Source: Sphingomonas sp. 1F27F7B
GTDB taxonomy: Bacteria; Pseudomonadota; Alphaproteobacteria; Sphingomonadales; Sphingomonadaceae
Direction: 5' to 3'
Assembly (NCBI RefSeq): GCF_005503355.1
Contig: NZ_SCMK01000017.1
Location: 1-64,000, forward strand
Length of the DNA: 64,000 nucleotides
Below, one piece after another: positions 54,632 through 63,758 of the stretch (within the stretch, counting starts at the first letter, position 1; each line of letters begins with the position of its first letter). The position numbers and the translations under genes were made by a program. The notes beneath the pieces were generated by a model. The model saw nothing but the letters and a program-made list of their open reading frames with translations. It did no database searches and was not told where the DNA came from.

Positions 54632-57103
54632 TCAGAGGCCGATCACGCCGCCATCGTTCTTGGTGATGATCACGATCGCCGAGCGCGGGCGGACCGTGGT
54701 ACCGGCCGTGCCGGTCGCCTGGCTGTCCGGCCAGTGGCTCGACGGCGCCGCCGGGGAGCCGCCTTCGCCGGGGTGCTGGATGCCGACGAACATAGTGCGG
54801 CCGTCCGGAGTGGTGTCCACGCCGGTGATCTCGCACTCGATCGGGCCGACCAGGAAGCGCTTCAGGTTCGCCCCCGGCGCCGCGCCGACGCGAGTCGCCT
54901 GGGTCGCAGTCGCGCCGCCCGAGCCGGTGTTGGTGATCGTGCGCGCGCCGCCGTCGCCCACGGTGCCCGGCTGGGCCGCCAGCATCATGCAGTTGGTGAC
55001 GTCGGTATAGGCGCCGTCGTCGGTCTGGACCCACATCAGCGGCTTCACCAGGCCCGAAGGGTTGGTCGCGCGACCGAACCACAGGCCGTCCGGGCTCGAG
55101 AAGTCGTTGTCCGCGGTCAGGCCCGACAGGTTGATGTTGGTCGCATCCAGGTCCGCGCCCGCGCCGAAGGCATAGATGTCCCAGGTGAAGGTCGTCGCTT
55201 CGGTATTGGCTTCCTTCAGGCGGATGATGTGGCCGTTCGGGTTGCCGTACTGCGCCCGCAACGTCGGGCCATAGGGGTCGTTATAGTGGCGCGGATTGGC
55301 GGCGTCGGTGCCGTTGAGCGGACGGCCGGTGGCATTGTTGTTGGTCAGGGTGAGGTAGACCTCGCCGGTCACCGGGTTCACCGCGGTCCATTCCGGGCGA
55401 TCCATCGGCGTGGCGCCCGCCACGTCGGCGGCGAGACGGGTGTTGACCAGCACGTCCGCCTGGTCCGCGAACGGATAGACGGCGCTCGAGGCGTCGATGC
55501 CGTTCTGGCCGAACACCAGCGGCAGCCAGGTGCCGGTGCCGTCCGCGTTGAACTTGGCGACGTAGAGCGTGCCGGCATCGAGATACTTGTCGCCGATCGA
55601 CAGGCGATCAGTCGCGTTCGCGTCCGCCGCCACCCACGCGGTGTCCGAGACGAACTTGTACAGATACTCGCGGCGCGCGTCGTCGCCCATGTACCAGGCC
55701 GGCTTGCGACCGGCGACGAACGCGCCCGGCCAGCAGCCCTCATGGCCCATGCGGCCCAGCGCGGTGCGCTTGCGCGGTGCAGCCGACGGATTGTACGGAT
55801 CGATCTCGACCACCCAGCCGAACTGGTTCGGCTCGTTGCGATAGTCGGCCAGCGCATCCGCCGCAGTGGCGCGGGCGTCCCAGCGGCGGAACGTGGTGTT
55901 CGCCGAATCGGCGGCGATCACCGACGACCAGCCATAGCTGCCCGAGACTTGCGTCACGCCGTAGCGGCGCAGCGAGGTCACTTCCTTGGCGGTGCGGGCC
56001 GCGTCATCGCCCGTGCGGCGGAAATAGCCGGCCCAATTCTCTTCGCAGGTCAGCAGCGTCGCCCAGGGCGTATAGCCGTTGGCGCAGTTGTTGATCGTGC
56101 CGCGACCGGCCACGCCGGTCGGCGAATGAGGCGTCCTGAGCAGGTTCGAGCCCTTGGCCGGGCCGTTGAACACAGTGGGGGTGTTCGGCGTGATGCGGCG
56201 GTTGAAGGTCGAAGTGGCGGAGAACGACCAGACGTTCTTGGCGCCCTGCGTATATTCGACGACCGAGACGCCGTGGCACTCGATCTCCTTGATCGCCTCG
56301 GCCTCGGGGCGGACGCCGCCGGTCGAGGTTCCGCCGTTCGGATGGAGATACTGGTCGTTGATGTTCTCGTGGTTCTGCACGATCAGGCCGCGGTTCGAAC
56401 TGGTATCGTCGCGGGCACCCGAAGCGCTCAGGCCGAACCAGAAGAGCGCGTCGCCATGGTCGCCCACGCGCTGCGCGAAGCCGGTATCGGTGCCGTCATT
56501 CTTATAGGCTGCGGCACCGCCCAGAATCGGATCGCCCAGGCGAGCGCCGACCTGCACGGTGTAGCCGGCCGGCACGGTGACGATGTCGAGCTTGTTCTTG
56601 GCGACGGCAGCGAAGCCGATCGCGGCCGGGCTGACGGTGATCGTGGTGCGCGCGACCGTCGGCTTGCCCGCCGCGTCGGCGGCGGCGAACTGGAACACCA
56701 GCGGGGTGGCGGCGCTCACGCTCGGCGCGATGAAGGTCGCGGTGTTGCTCGCGGCGCTGTCCAGCGTCACGGTGGGGCCGCTGATCTGGCTCCAGGCAGT
56801 GGAGAGGCCGTTGCCGCCCGTCGCGGTGCCGGTGAGGGTGACGACACGGCCCGAATTGGTCGCCGCGTCGGCGCCTGCGCTCACGGTCGGGCCGGCGCCG
56901 GTATCTGCGACCTTGCTGTCGCAGGCGGCAAGCACGGAGCCGCCCATGGTGGCCGCGACGATCGCGGCGCTGCCGCGTTGAAGCGTCTCACGGCGCGAAT
57001 AGCGCTGGGCCGCGAGTTCGTTCAACGTCGGGCCGTTGTTGTGGATGTTGGTATCGACGTCGCCGTCGGTATAGCCGAAGCCCGTCTCGGTCAGATTGGT
57101 CAT
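54632..57103 (-). CDS. PhoX-family alkaline phosphatase
   Basis: The 823-residue protein has a Tat-type motif SRRETL (36-41), a hydrophobic segment and an LAAC lipobox (Cys61), then an inserted PKD/Ig-like domain (about 65-150), followed by the PhoX (DUF839) catalytic domain: LIVQNHENINDQYL, LTCEENWAGYFRR, MGHEGCWPGAFV, RPEWTAVNPVTGEVYLTLTN, SPDGLWFGRA. PhoX enzymes are Ca/Fe-dependent periplasmic or surface phosphatases induced by phosphate limitation. ATG 57103 follows GGGGG; TTG 57115 is an alternative. No pho box was recognised. Confidence 0.9.
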   Translation of the reverse strand: MTNLTETGFGYTDGDVDTNIHNNGPTLNELAAQRYSRRETLQRGSAAIVAATMGGSVLAACDSKVADTGAGPTVSAGADAATNSGRVVTLTGTATGGNGLSTAWSQISGPTVTLDSAASNTATFIAPSVSAATPLVFQFAAADAAGKPTVARTTITVSPAAIGFAAVAKNKLDIVTVPAGYTVQVGARLGDPILGGAAAYKNDGTDTGFAQRVGDHGDALFWFGLSASGARDDTSSNRGLIVQNHENINDQYLHPNGGTSTGGVRPEAEAIKEIECHGVSVVEYTQGAKNVWSFSATSTFNRRITPNTPTVFNGPAKGSNLLRTPHSPTGVAGRGTINNCANGYTPWATLLTCEENWAGYFRRTGDDAARTAKEVTSLRRYGVTQVSGSYGWSSVIAADSANTTFRRWDARATAADALADYRNEPNQFGWVVEIDPYNPSAAPRKRTALGRMGHEGCWPGAFVAGRKPAWYMGDDARREYLYKFVSDTAWVAADANATDRLSIGDKYLDAGTLYVAKFNADGTGTWLPLVFGQNGIDASSAVYPFADQADVLVNTRLAADVAGATPMDRPEWTAVNPVTGEVYLTLTNNNATGRPLNGTDAANPRHYNDPYGPTLRAQYGNPNGHIIRLKEANTEATTFTWDIYAFGAGADLDATNINLSGLTADNDFSSPDGLWFGRATNPSGLVKPLMWVQTDDGAYTDVTNCMMLAAQPGTVGDGGARTITNTGSGGATATQATRVGAAPGANLKRFLVGPIECEITGVDTTPDGRTMFVGIQHPGEGGSPAAPSSHWPDSQATGTAGTTVRPRSAIVIITKNDGGVIGL

Positions 57104-57263
57104 GGAAACCCCCAAGCAGCCGAGTCACTGGCGACCCGGATGGCCGGTCCTTGGAAGCGCGACATGACGCTAGAATGCGATTGGCGTTTCGGCTGCATGA
57201 CTTTTTCGTGGCTGCTTAGTGACACTTTGCGTGGTGGCCCTGCAGCGTCTAGGCAGGCACGCG

Positions 57264-57800
57264 ATGGACGCTGCCGAGCCCGATCCCGCATTGCCGCCCG
57301 CACCGCCCCCCATGCCGGCCCAGGGCCTATTGCGTCGCATGTCCGCGGTGCTTCGCGGCATGCCGGTGCCCGGCGGCTGGGGCGCGGCGGCGGCACTGGG
57401 CGCGTTGCTCGCTGCCGGGCCGCTGCTCACTTTGGTGGGCGCCAGCATGCTCGCCAAACGTGAAAGAAACGCGACAGTCCGGTTGCAGGCGCAACTCGCC
57501 CCCCGGCTGGCGGCGGAAACCGTCGCGCGCGAGGCGCGCACCGCGCTCGCCAACGCCGCCGGGCGAACCGCGCCGGGGCAGGTGCTCGAGATCCTGGCCG
57601 GTGCGCTTCCCGCCGATGCCCGGCTCGCTCGGGTCGAGCGCACGCGCGACGGCGGGCTGGAACTCGACGTTGCCGGCAGCGATCCGGACACGCTGCGCGC
57701 CGCGATCCGCCGTGCGCCGGAGCTCGCCGGCATGCGCAACACCAGCCAGCGGCGGACCGATGCGGCAATGATCGTCTCGATGCGCGAGGACGCGCAATGA
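57264..57800 (+). CDS. GspL/PilN-like type II secretion protein
   Basis: The 178-residue protein has a Pro-rich cytoplasmic N-terminus (1-45), one membrane helix (about 52-75), a helical stalk and a ferredoxin-like C-terminal domain (about 105-178) as in PilN or the periplasmic part of GspL. It lacks the large actin-like cytoplasmic domain of canonical GspL. ATG 57264 is chosen. It overlaps the gspM-like gene by 4 bases, and the two would form the inner-membrane assembly platform. Confidence 0.65.
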   Translation: MDAAEPDPALPPAPPPMPAQGLLRRMSAVLRGMPVPGGWGAAAALGALLAAGPLLTLVGASMLAKRERNATVRLQAQLAPRLAAETVAREARTALANAAGRTAPGQVLEILAGALPADARLARVERTRDGGLELDVAGSDPDTLRAAIRRAPELAGMRNTSQRRTDAAMIVSMREDAQ

Positions 57801-58267
57801 CCTGGAAGTTGCCCCCGATTGCGGTCGGCGGCATCGCCGGCCTGGTCGCTGCACTGCTGCTCGCGCCGGCCGCCGGCACAGCGCTCGGCGATCTCGCGAA
57901 GGCGCGCGCCGAGCGTGCCCGGATCGCCGCGCTCGCGGCCCGGCCGGCTGCGCCGCCGCCTCTGCTCGCGCCCGGGCTCGGACTGAACGTCGCGGACGCG
58001 GCGGCGGGTCGGGCGGCGATCCTGGCGCGGGTCCATGCCCTTGCCCGGTCGGGTGGCGTGTTGGTGGAGGAGGCGAGCGTCGCGCCGGTGCCTGCGGGCG
58101 TGGCGGCGCTGCGCATCCGCGTCTCGGGCGCGGAGAAGGCAGTGGTCGTGCTTGCCGATGCGCTGGAGCGCGGCCGCCCGCTCATGCGAATGCGCAGCTG
58201 GCGGATCGAGCCGATTCCGGAGGGCGGTGTGCGGCTGATCGGCGAGGTGGTCGCGGCATGGCAATGA
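57797..58267 (+). CDS. GspM-like type II secretion protein
   Basis: The 156-residue protein has an N-terminal membrane helix (about 8-30), a coiled stalk and a periplasmic ferredoxin-like domain (about 85-156) with RVSGAEKAVVVLADALERGR, matching GspM/PilO topology. It overlaps both neighbours (4 and 10 bases). Low sequence conservation; the call rests on topology and context. Confidence 0.7.
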   Translation: MTWKLPPIAVGGIAGLVAALLLAPAAGTALGDLAKARAERARIAALAARPAAPPPLLAPGLGLNVADAAAGRAAILARVHALARSGGVLVEEASVAPVPAGVAALRIRVSGAEKAVVVLADALERGRPLMRMRSWRIEPIPEGGVRLIGEVVAAWQ

Positions 58268-58698
58268 AGCCGCGCCCCGAGGGCATCGCGCTCGCCGCCG
58301 CCGGTGCGCTGGCGATTGCCATGCCGGTTGTGCTGCTGCTGCCGGGCAAGGCCGACAGGAGACCCAGGGCCGCGCCCGTTCCCGCGCCGATCGGTGCCGG
58401 CACGATGCCGGCGCTGGCGCGCGTCTATGAGCGGCCGCTGTTCGGCGCCGCGGAGCCCGCCGAAGCACCCGCCGACGCCCCCCGGCTGGTGGGCATTGTC
58501 GGCCGGCTCAACGTCGATGCCGTGGCGCTGGTCAAGGCCGGCGACGGCGCGACCCGCACGCTCGCGATCGGGGAGAGCGTTGACGGCTGGAGCCTCGCCG
58601 GCCTTGCGATCGACGCGGCCTTCTTCACACGCGGCAGCGAGCGGGTGCGCGTGCCCTTGCCGATCGAGCCGGCGGGGTCGGGAGAGCCTGGGCAATAG
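58258..58698 (+). CDS. GspN/GspC HR-domain-like protein
   Basis: The 146-residue protein has one N-terminal membrane helix (about 8-28), then a linker and a GspC homology-region-like domain (VYERPLFGA, LVGIVGRLNVDAVALVKAGD, RTLAIGESVDGWSLAGL). It is third in the L-M-N-like unit, where such small HR proteins stand in sphingomonad type II loci. ATG 58258, or 58264 in ATGA with the previous stop. A full GspC is encoded at 62088. Confidence 0.6.
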   Translation: MAMKPRPEGIALAAAGALAIAMPVVLLLPGKADRRPRAAPVPAPIGAGTMPALARVYERPLFGAAEPAEAPADAPRLVGIVGRLNVDAVALVKAGDGATRTLAIGESVDGWSLAGLAIDAAFFTRGSERVRVPLPIEPAGSGEPGQ

Positions 58699-58747
58699 CT
58701 GGAAGGGATGCCTGCGACCTTTGGTCGGCGCGGCGGGACGTCCATAC

Positions 58748-58773
58748 GTGTTGTGCCCTAGTGTTGTGCCCTA
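58748..58773. repeat. 13-bp tandem repeat
   Basis: Two perfect head-to-tail copies of GTGTTGTGCCCTA in the 161-base gap between convergent genes. Confidence 0.85.
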
Positions 58774-58807
58774 GGTTGAGAACTCAAACAAGTATCTGAT
58801 GTTCCTT

Positions 58808-58835
58808 CGTCATCCCCGCGCAGGCGCGGATGACG
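58808..58835. repeat. GTCATCCCCGCG-type dispersed palindrome
   Basis: CGTCATCC-CCGCG pairs with CGCGGATGACG around a short CAGG loop, the well-known dispersed alphaproteobacterial palindrome form. Confidence 0.75.
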
Positions 58836-58859
58836 GAGTTAGCTGAATAAGTCCCCAAC

Positions 58860-59936
58860 CTAGTCCTTCAGGCGCGTCGGATCGACCACGACGTGACGAA
58901 TCCGCTGCCGATCCCAAGTATAGGTGATGTGCACCAGCCCGTCGGTCGACTGGATCACCGCCGGATAGGCATAGCCGTCGGGCAGCGGTTCGGTTTCCAG
59001 CGTCAGCGCCGGGCGCCAGTGCACTCCGTCGCGCGACATCGCGATGTTGAGCGGATAGCGTCTGCCGGAGCCGGGCGTCTCGGGTAGTTGGGCGGCGTGA
59101 TTATAGACGATCAGCTGGCGCCCGTCCTTCAGCGTCATGGCATCGGTGCCCGAATTGGGATTGGGGAGGTCGACCGCGAACAGCTTGCCCCAGCTCTTCC
59201 CATTGTCGGCGGACTGGGTTGCCGCCAGCACACCCTCGCGCGTGCGGGCGATCGCTTCCAGCTTGCCGCCGGGAAGGAACAGGATGCTGGGCTGGATGGC
59301 ATCGAAGCGCGTGTCGGGATCAACAGGGCCCGTTGTCGACCAGCTTCCGCCGGCGTCCTCGCTGCGCTCGAAATGCAGCTTCCAGCGCCCGCTGCCTTCG
59401 TCCTCGGTGCTCGACGGTGAAAGCCAGGCGCCGCCATGCAGTATGACCGGCTTGTTCTTGATCGGGCCAAGGATGCCTGCCGGCAGCCGCCGCGCACCGC
59501 TCCAGTGGCGCCCGCCATCGGTGGAGGTGGTCACCATGCCCCACCATCGTTGAGGGCTTGGGCCGACCTTGTAATAGAGGTGCAGCGGGCCGGCCGGGTC
59601 CTGGAACAGGACGGGGTTCCAGGTCGGCAGGCGGGTGCCGTCCGGCTGGATGCCGTTGGCGACCGATTTCGGCGTCTCCCAGCCCTTTGCGCCGCGCCGC
59701 GCGAACCAGATCTCGACGTCGGGATTCCGTTCGTGCGTGCCGCCGAACCAGGCAGCGGCAAGCGTGCCGTCCAGGGTCTGCACGATCGTCGAGGCATGGC
59801 TCTGGGGGTAGGGTGCCGTCCGATAGATGAACTCGCGTAGCAGCACGGCGTCCTGCCCCGGCGCCGCAGTCATGGGCGCCCCCGATGGAACCGCCGAAAT
59901 CGGGAGCGTCACGGCAAGCATCAGAATGCGCATCAT
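58860..59936 (-). CDS. Secreted sialidase-like (BNR repeat) protein
   Basis: The 358-residue protein has a signal peptide (about 1-24) and a sialidase-type beta-propeller with at least three Asp-box motifs S-x-D-x-G-x-x-W (STDGGRHW, SEDAGGSW, SADNGKSW), plus the EIWFARR and YNHAAQLPETPGSGRRYPL segments of GH33-related proteins. It probably cleaves or binds terminal sugars of extracellular glycans. Its position between the two halves of the type II secretion locus suggests that it is an exported substrate. The terminal Arg triad was not traced with certainty. Confidence 0.75.
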   Translation of the reverse strand: MMRILMLAVTLPISAVPSGAPMTAAPGQDAVLLREFIYRTAPYPQSHASTIVQTLDGTLAAAWFGGTHERNPDVEIWFARRGAKGWETPKSVANGIQPDGTRLPTWNPVLFQDPAGPLHLYYKVGPSPQRWWGMVTTSTDGGRHWSGARRLPAGILGPIKNKPVILHGGAWLSPSSTEDEGSGRWKLHFERSEDAGGSWSTTGPVDPDTRFDAIQPSILFLPGGKLEAIARTREGVLAATQSADNGKSWGKLFAVDLPNPNSGTDAMTLKDGRQLIVYNHAAQLPETPGSGRRYPLNIAMSRDGVHWRPALTLETEPLPDGYAYPAVIQSTDGLVHITYTWDRQRIRHVVVDPTRLKD

Positions 59937-60003
59937 CAGGACTGCCTTTGTGCGGTCGAAGACGGAGGTTCGGCAGCATGTCGTCCGTGCGGAGGGCGGC
60001 CCC

Positions 60004-62076
60004 TCAGTAGATCCCGTCGATCTCCACCGTCAGCCGCGGCGTCGGCGGAGCGAGCAACAGGCTGCCGCGCTTGGAATTGGCGAGCTCGTCCGCCCGCAGG
60101 CGGTTGTAGCGGTCCTTCGACGCCGCAGCCGCATCGGCGCCGTCACGCAGGATCGTCGGCTTGAGGAAGATGAACAGCGTGCGCTTCTGGTGCGTTTCGC
60201 GCCGGCTCTTGAACAGCTCGCCGACGATCGGGATGTCGCCCAGGATCGGCACCTGCTGGCGCGTGTCCTGATAATCGTCCGCGGTCAGGCCGCCGAGGAT
60301 GATCGTCTGGCCATTGTCGGCGAGCACCGTAGTGGTGATCGCGCGGCGATTGGTGACGAGGTCGGACGCTGCCTGGGTTTGCGCCTCGGCGATCGACGAG
60401 GCTTCCTGGTTCACTTGGAGCCGGATCGTGTCGCCCGCATTGATCCGCGGCAGCACCCGCAGCGTGATGCCCACGTCCTTGCGCTCGATCGTGGTATAGG
60501 GGTTCACGGTCGAGGAATTGGTCAGGATCGAGCCGGTGAGGAACGGTACGTTCTGGCCCGAGACGAACTCGCCCGCGACATTGTCGAGCACGGTGATCTG
60601 CGGAGTGGAGAGCAGGTTGGCCCGCGTCGAGGTGCCAAGCGCCTGGACCAGCACGGAGAAATCGTTGCCGATCGCGATATTGGCGTTGAGCCCGGTGCCG
60701 ATTGCCCCAGCCGCCGGCACCTTGAGCGCGGTCAGGATCTGGCCCAGGGACACGCCCGACTGGGTGAACGAAGTCGCCACGCCCTTCACCTGGTTGATCA
60801 CCGCGCCGCTGGTACCGATCTGCACGCCCAGCGCTTCCGCGTCGTCGCCGGTGATCTCGGCGATCGCCGCTTCGATCAGCACCTGGGGGCGGCGCACGTC
60901 GAGATCGGTGATCAGCGGCTCGATCGAGGCGATGGCGGCCGGCGTGCCGCGCACCACCACGGCGTTGAGCTCGGGCGCCGGCTGCACGGTCAGCTCGGGC
61001 GTGACGAAGCCCTTGGGCGTCTGCGTCTGCACGCTCTGCATCGTCGTGCCGGTGGTGCTGGCGCTCTGCATCGCGCTGCCGATGCCGCCGCTGGTCGAGG
61101 CCGAGCTGTTGGGCAGCGCCGAGAGATTCTGGTTGTTCTGGCTCAGCCGCGCAAACGGATTTGAATTGCTGTTGCTGCCCAGGCTGGTCGCGATCGGATT
61201 GTCGGCGCTCTCGCCCTGGCCGAGTACGCCGCGCAGCACGTCGGTCACTGTCTCGGCATCGGCATAGTTCAGGCGGAACATGCGGGTGATCGGCGTCGCG
61301 CCGCCCGGCTGGTCGAGCGAGATCAGCATCTTGCGTGCCTCGGCGACCGAAGCCGGCGTGCCGCGCACGATCACCGTGTTGCTGCGCGCATCGGCCGCCA
61401 CGCGGGTGCCTTCGCCCAGCACGGTCTGGAGCGACTGGGCCACGTCGGTGGCGTTGCCGTTCTTCATCGCCAGGGTGAAGAAGGTCGCGCCGCTGCCGCC
61501 GTCGAGCTGGCGGGCGATCGCCTCCACGCGGCGGACATTGTCGGCATAGTCGGTGATGACCACGGCATTGGGCGTGCTCAGCGGCTCGACGCTGCCGAAA
61601 GTCGCGACCAGCGGGCGCACCACCCGGGCGACGTCCGCCGCCGGCACGTTCTGCAGCCGCACCATCCGGGTCACCAGTTCCTGGCCCGATACGCCTCGGC
61701 TGGGGATGCCGCCGTCGCGCACCGCATTGGCCGCCGGCACGATTCGCCAGGCACGCCCCGAGCGCACCGCCGCGAAGCCGTTGGCGCGCAGGACGGACTG
61801 GAACAGCTCCCACACGCCCTGGGGCGACAGCGGCGTCGACGAGGTGACGGTCACCACGCCCTTCACCGCCGGATCGAGGATCAGCGTGCGCCCGGTAATG
61901 CGCGAGATCTGGTCGGCCACGTCGGAAATCTCGACGCCGCGCATGTTCACCACCACGTCGCCGGTGCCCGCATCCTGCGGGGCGGGCGCGGAGCTGGATG
62001 CCGTTTGGGCGACGGCGACCGTGTCGAGGGCGATCCCGGCGAGCGCGAGGGCGGCGATGGCGGAGCGAATCTTCAC
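60004..62076 (-). CDS. gspD: Type II secretion secretin GspD
   Basis: Outer-membrane secretin ring. The 690-residue protein has a signal peptide (1-23), N0 domain (VVVNMRGVEISDVADQISRI), three N1-N3 repeats (about 115-420, with a Ser/Asn/Gln-rich insertion about 300-350) and the secretin core (TPQITVLDNVAGEFVSGQNV, ERKDVGITLRVLPRIN, ILGGLTADDYQDTRQQVPIL). It ends with an S-domain-like tail. It lies 11 bases after gspC; a dedicated pilotin is not visible. Confidence 0.95.
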   Translation of the reverse strand: MKIRSAIAALALAGIALDTVAVAQTASSSAPAPQDAGTGDVVVNMRGVEISDVADQISRITGRTLILDPAVKGVVTVTSSTPLSPQGVWELFQSVLRANGFAAVRSGRAWRIVPAANAVRDGGIPSRGVSGQELVTRMVRLQNVPAADVARVVRPLVATFGSVEPLSTPNAVVITDYADNVRRVEAIARQLDGGSGATFFTLAMKNGNATDVAQSLQTVLGEGTRVAADARSNTVIVRGTPASVAEARKMLISLDQPGGATPITRMFRLNYADAETVTDVLRGVLGQGESADNPIATSLGSNSNSNPFARLSQNNQNLSALPNSSASTSGGIGSAMQSASTTGTTMQSVQTQTPKGFVTPELTVQPAPELNAVVVRGTPAAIASIEPLITDLDVRRPQVLIEAAIAEITGDDAEALGVQIGTSGAVINQVKGVATSFTQSGVSLGQILTALKVPAAGAIGTGLNANIAIGNDFSVLVQALGTSTRANLLSTPQITVLDNVAGEFVSGQNVPFLTGSILTNSSTVNPYTTIERKDVGITLRVLPRINAGDTIRLQVNQEASSIAEAQTQAASDLVTNRRAITTTVLADNGQTIILGGLTADDYQDTRQQVPILGDIPIVGELFKSRRETHQKRTLFIFLKPTILRDGADAAAASKDRYNRLRADELANSKRGSLLLAPPTPRLTVEIDGIY

Positions 62077-62087
62077 GGGGAGTCTCT

Positions 62088-62903
62088 CTATCGGAGCGGC
62101 ACGGTAAGCGTCAGCCGCTTCCCGTCGCGCAGGATCTGAATCTGGGCGGAGCCGCTCGTCTGGGCCGCCGCGAAGGCGCCCTGGGCGGCGATGGGGTCGG
62201 ACAGGGCGGTACCGTTGACCGACTGGATCACGTCGCCCGCCACCATGCCCGGCGGGCCATTGTCACCGATGCGGTAGCCGCCGGAGACGGGCGTCGCGTC
62301 GAAGCGCTGGAGGATGCCGGCCACCGTCGCCTGGGGCGGTGCCGCGGTGGGCGCGGGCGGGCCGCCCGCCGTGCGGGCCGGCGCGGTCACCGGGTTGGCG
62401 GCGGGCGCGGGCGGGCGGCCGGCGGCGGCGGCCTGGCGCTGCTCGGGCGTCAGCGTCGGATCGGGGAAGGCGAGGAACTCGCTCCGCCCGCCACTGGCCA
62501 GGATCACCCGGTCGGGCAGGATCGACTGGATCGTCGCGCCCTCGATGGTGTCGCCCACCTTGTAGCTCTTGGGCGGCTGTCCGCTCACCGAGATGAAGGC
62601 GGTGGAGCGTTCGGCGGGGCCCGCCGCGATCACGCCCTTCAGCTCGAGGGGCAGGCCGGTCACCTGGCCCGCTTCCGAGGCGGGCGCCTTGCCGAACGGC
62701 GCGAGCGCCACCGCTGCTCCGATATCCGGCACCGCCGCGGGGCCGCCGCTTCCGGAAGATACGCTGATCGCGCCGGTGCCCGCATGGCCGGCGATCCGCC
62801 AGGTGAGGCCCGCAAGCGCCACCGCCACCGAGACGACCATCGCGCCGGTGAACAGGTTGAGCCCGATGCGCGCCTGGCGCGGAGTGAGGGTGAGGGCGGC
62901 CAT
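62088..62903 (-). CDS. gspC: Type II secretion protein GspC
   Basis: Inner-membrane connector that links the secretin to the platform. The 271-residue protein has a membrane helix (about 12-35), the HR domain (LPLELKGVIAAGPAERSTAF, KSYKVGDTIEGATIQSILPD), a Pro/Ala linker (about 165-195) and a C-terminal PDZ domain (GYRIGDNGPPGMVAGDVIQS). ATG 62903 coincides with the gspI stop region (one-base overlap). Confidence 0.93.
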   Translation of the reverse strand: MAALTLTPRQARIGLNLFTGAMVVSVAVALAGLTWRIAGHAGTGAISVSSGSGGPAAVPDIGAAVALAPFGKAPASEAGQVTGLPLELKGVIAAGPAERSTAFISVSGQPPKSYKVGDTIEGATIQSILPDRVILASGGRSEFLAFPDPTLTPEQRQAAAAGRPPAPAANPVTAPARTAGGPPAPTAAPPQATVAGILQRFDATPVSGGYRIGDNGPPGMVAGDVIQSVNGTALSDPIAAQGAFAAAQTSGSAQIQILRDGKRLTLTVPLR

Positions 62904-63274
62904 TACAGCTTGCGTCCGTCCACGAAGCCGTCGAGCGATGCAAGCGCGCTCTTCTCCGTGCCGGCGAACACTTCGATGCGGACGCGCTCGATCTCCGGGT
63001 CGTCGGTCCGCCGTTTCTCCACCGCGACCCGCCATTGCTGGCCCAGCATCTCCACCTGGTCGCTGCCCGGGGCATTGGCCTGCAATTCGGCCATGCGGTT
63101 TTCCGCGACCCACATGGCGGTGGTGCGGCGCTCCATCGCCCGAGTGGAATCGATGTGCGATTCGACGGTGCGCATCAGCCCGACGGTGGCGATGGCGAGC
63201 ACGGCCAGCGCGACGAGCGCCTCGATCAGCGAGAAGCCGGCCTCGCCGTCATGATCGACAGCCCCGGCCATCAC
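62903..63274 (-). CDS. gspI: Type II minor pseudopilin GspI
   Basis: The 123-residue protein has a prepilin leader with cleavage between Gly and Phe (EAGFSLIEALVALAVLAIAT) and the GspI C-terminal domain (RRTTAMWVAENRMAELQ, QQWRVAVEKR). It is a tip pseudopilin. It overlaps gspH by 4 bases. gspJ and gspK, which usually follow, are replaced by gspC-gspD here. Confidence 0.93.
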   Translation of the reverse strand: MMAGAVDHDGEAGFSLIEALVALAVLAIATVGLMRTVESHIDSTRAMERRTTAMWVAENRMAELQANAPGSDQVEMLGQQWRVAVEKRRTDDPEIERVRIEVFAGTEKSALASLDGFVDGRKL

Positions 63275-63753
63275 GACGCCACCGCCGGGAACGCGCGGAC
63301 GGTCATCCCGTCATAGACGACGGTCCAGCGCCGCTGCCCGCTCTCGATCACCGCCTGCATCGGCTTCCCCGCACCGTCGACGCCGAGCACGACCGGCGGC
63401 TTGACGCTCAGCGTCATCACCATGCCGCCCGGCAGCTTGTGGAAGCCGAATGCGTCGTCGGTGCGCGGCATGGCCTTGCCGTTGGCGCCGATCGTCGCAA
63501 AGCCATAGCCGTTCTTCTGCACGGTGAAGGCGATCGTCCGGTCGGCGAGCATCGCATCGTCGGCGGCAGCCTGGAGTCGCGTCGCGAGCCGGCGCGCCTC
63601 GGTCTCCACGCTGGGCGCGCGGGTCACCGAACCCATGCCGAGTGCCACCGCGCCCGCCATCACCGCAATGATGACCAGCACGATCATCATCTCGATCAGC
63701 GTCATGCCTGCCTCGGACGGGCGACCGCGCATCGCGATGTCGGCCCCCCGCAT
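63271..63753 (-). CDS. gspH: Type II minor pseudopilin GspH
   Basis: The 160-residue protein has a prepilin peptidase site (EAGMTLIEMMIVLVIIAVMA, with Met after the Gly) and a GspH-type beta domain. The unusual Met at +1 instead of Phe is tolerated in this family. ATG 63753 is 5 bases downstream of the gspG stop. Confidence 0.88.
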   Translation of the reverse strand: MRGADIAMRGRPSEAGMTLIEMMIVLVIIAVMAGAVALGMGSVTRAPSVETEARRLATRLQAAADDAMLADRTIAFTVQKNGYGFATIGANGKAMPRTDDAFGFHKLPGGMVMTLSVKPPVVLGVDGAGKPMQAVIESGQRRWTVVYDGMTVRAFPAVAS

Positions 63754-63758
63754 CGGGG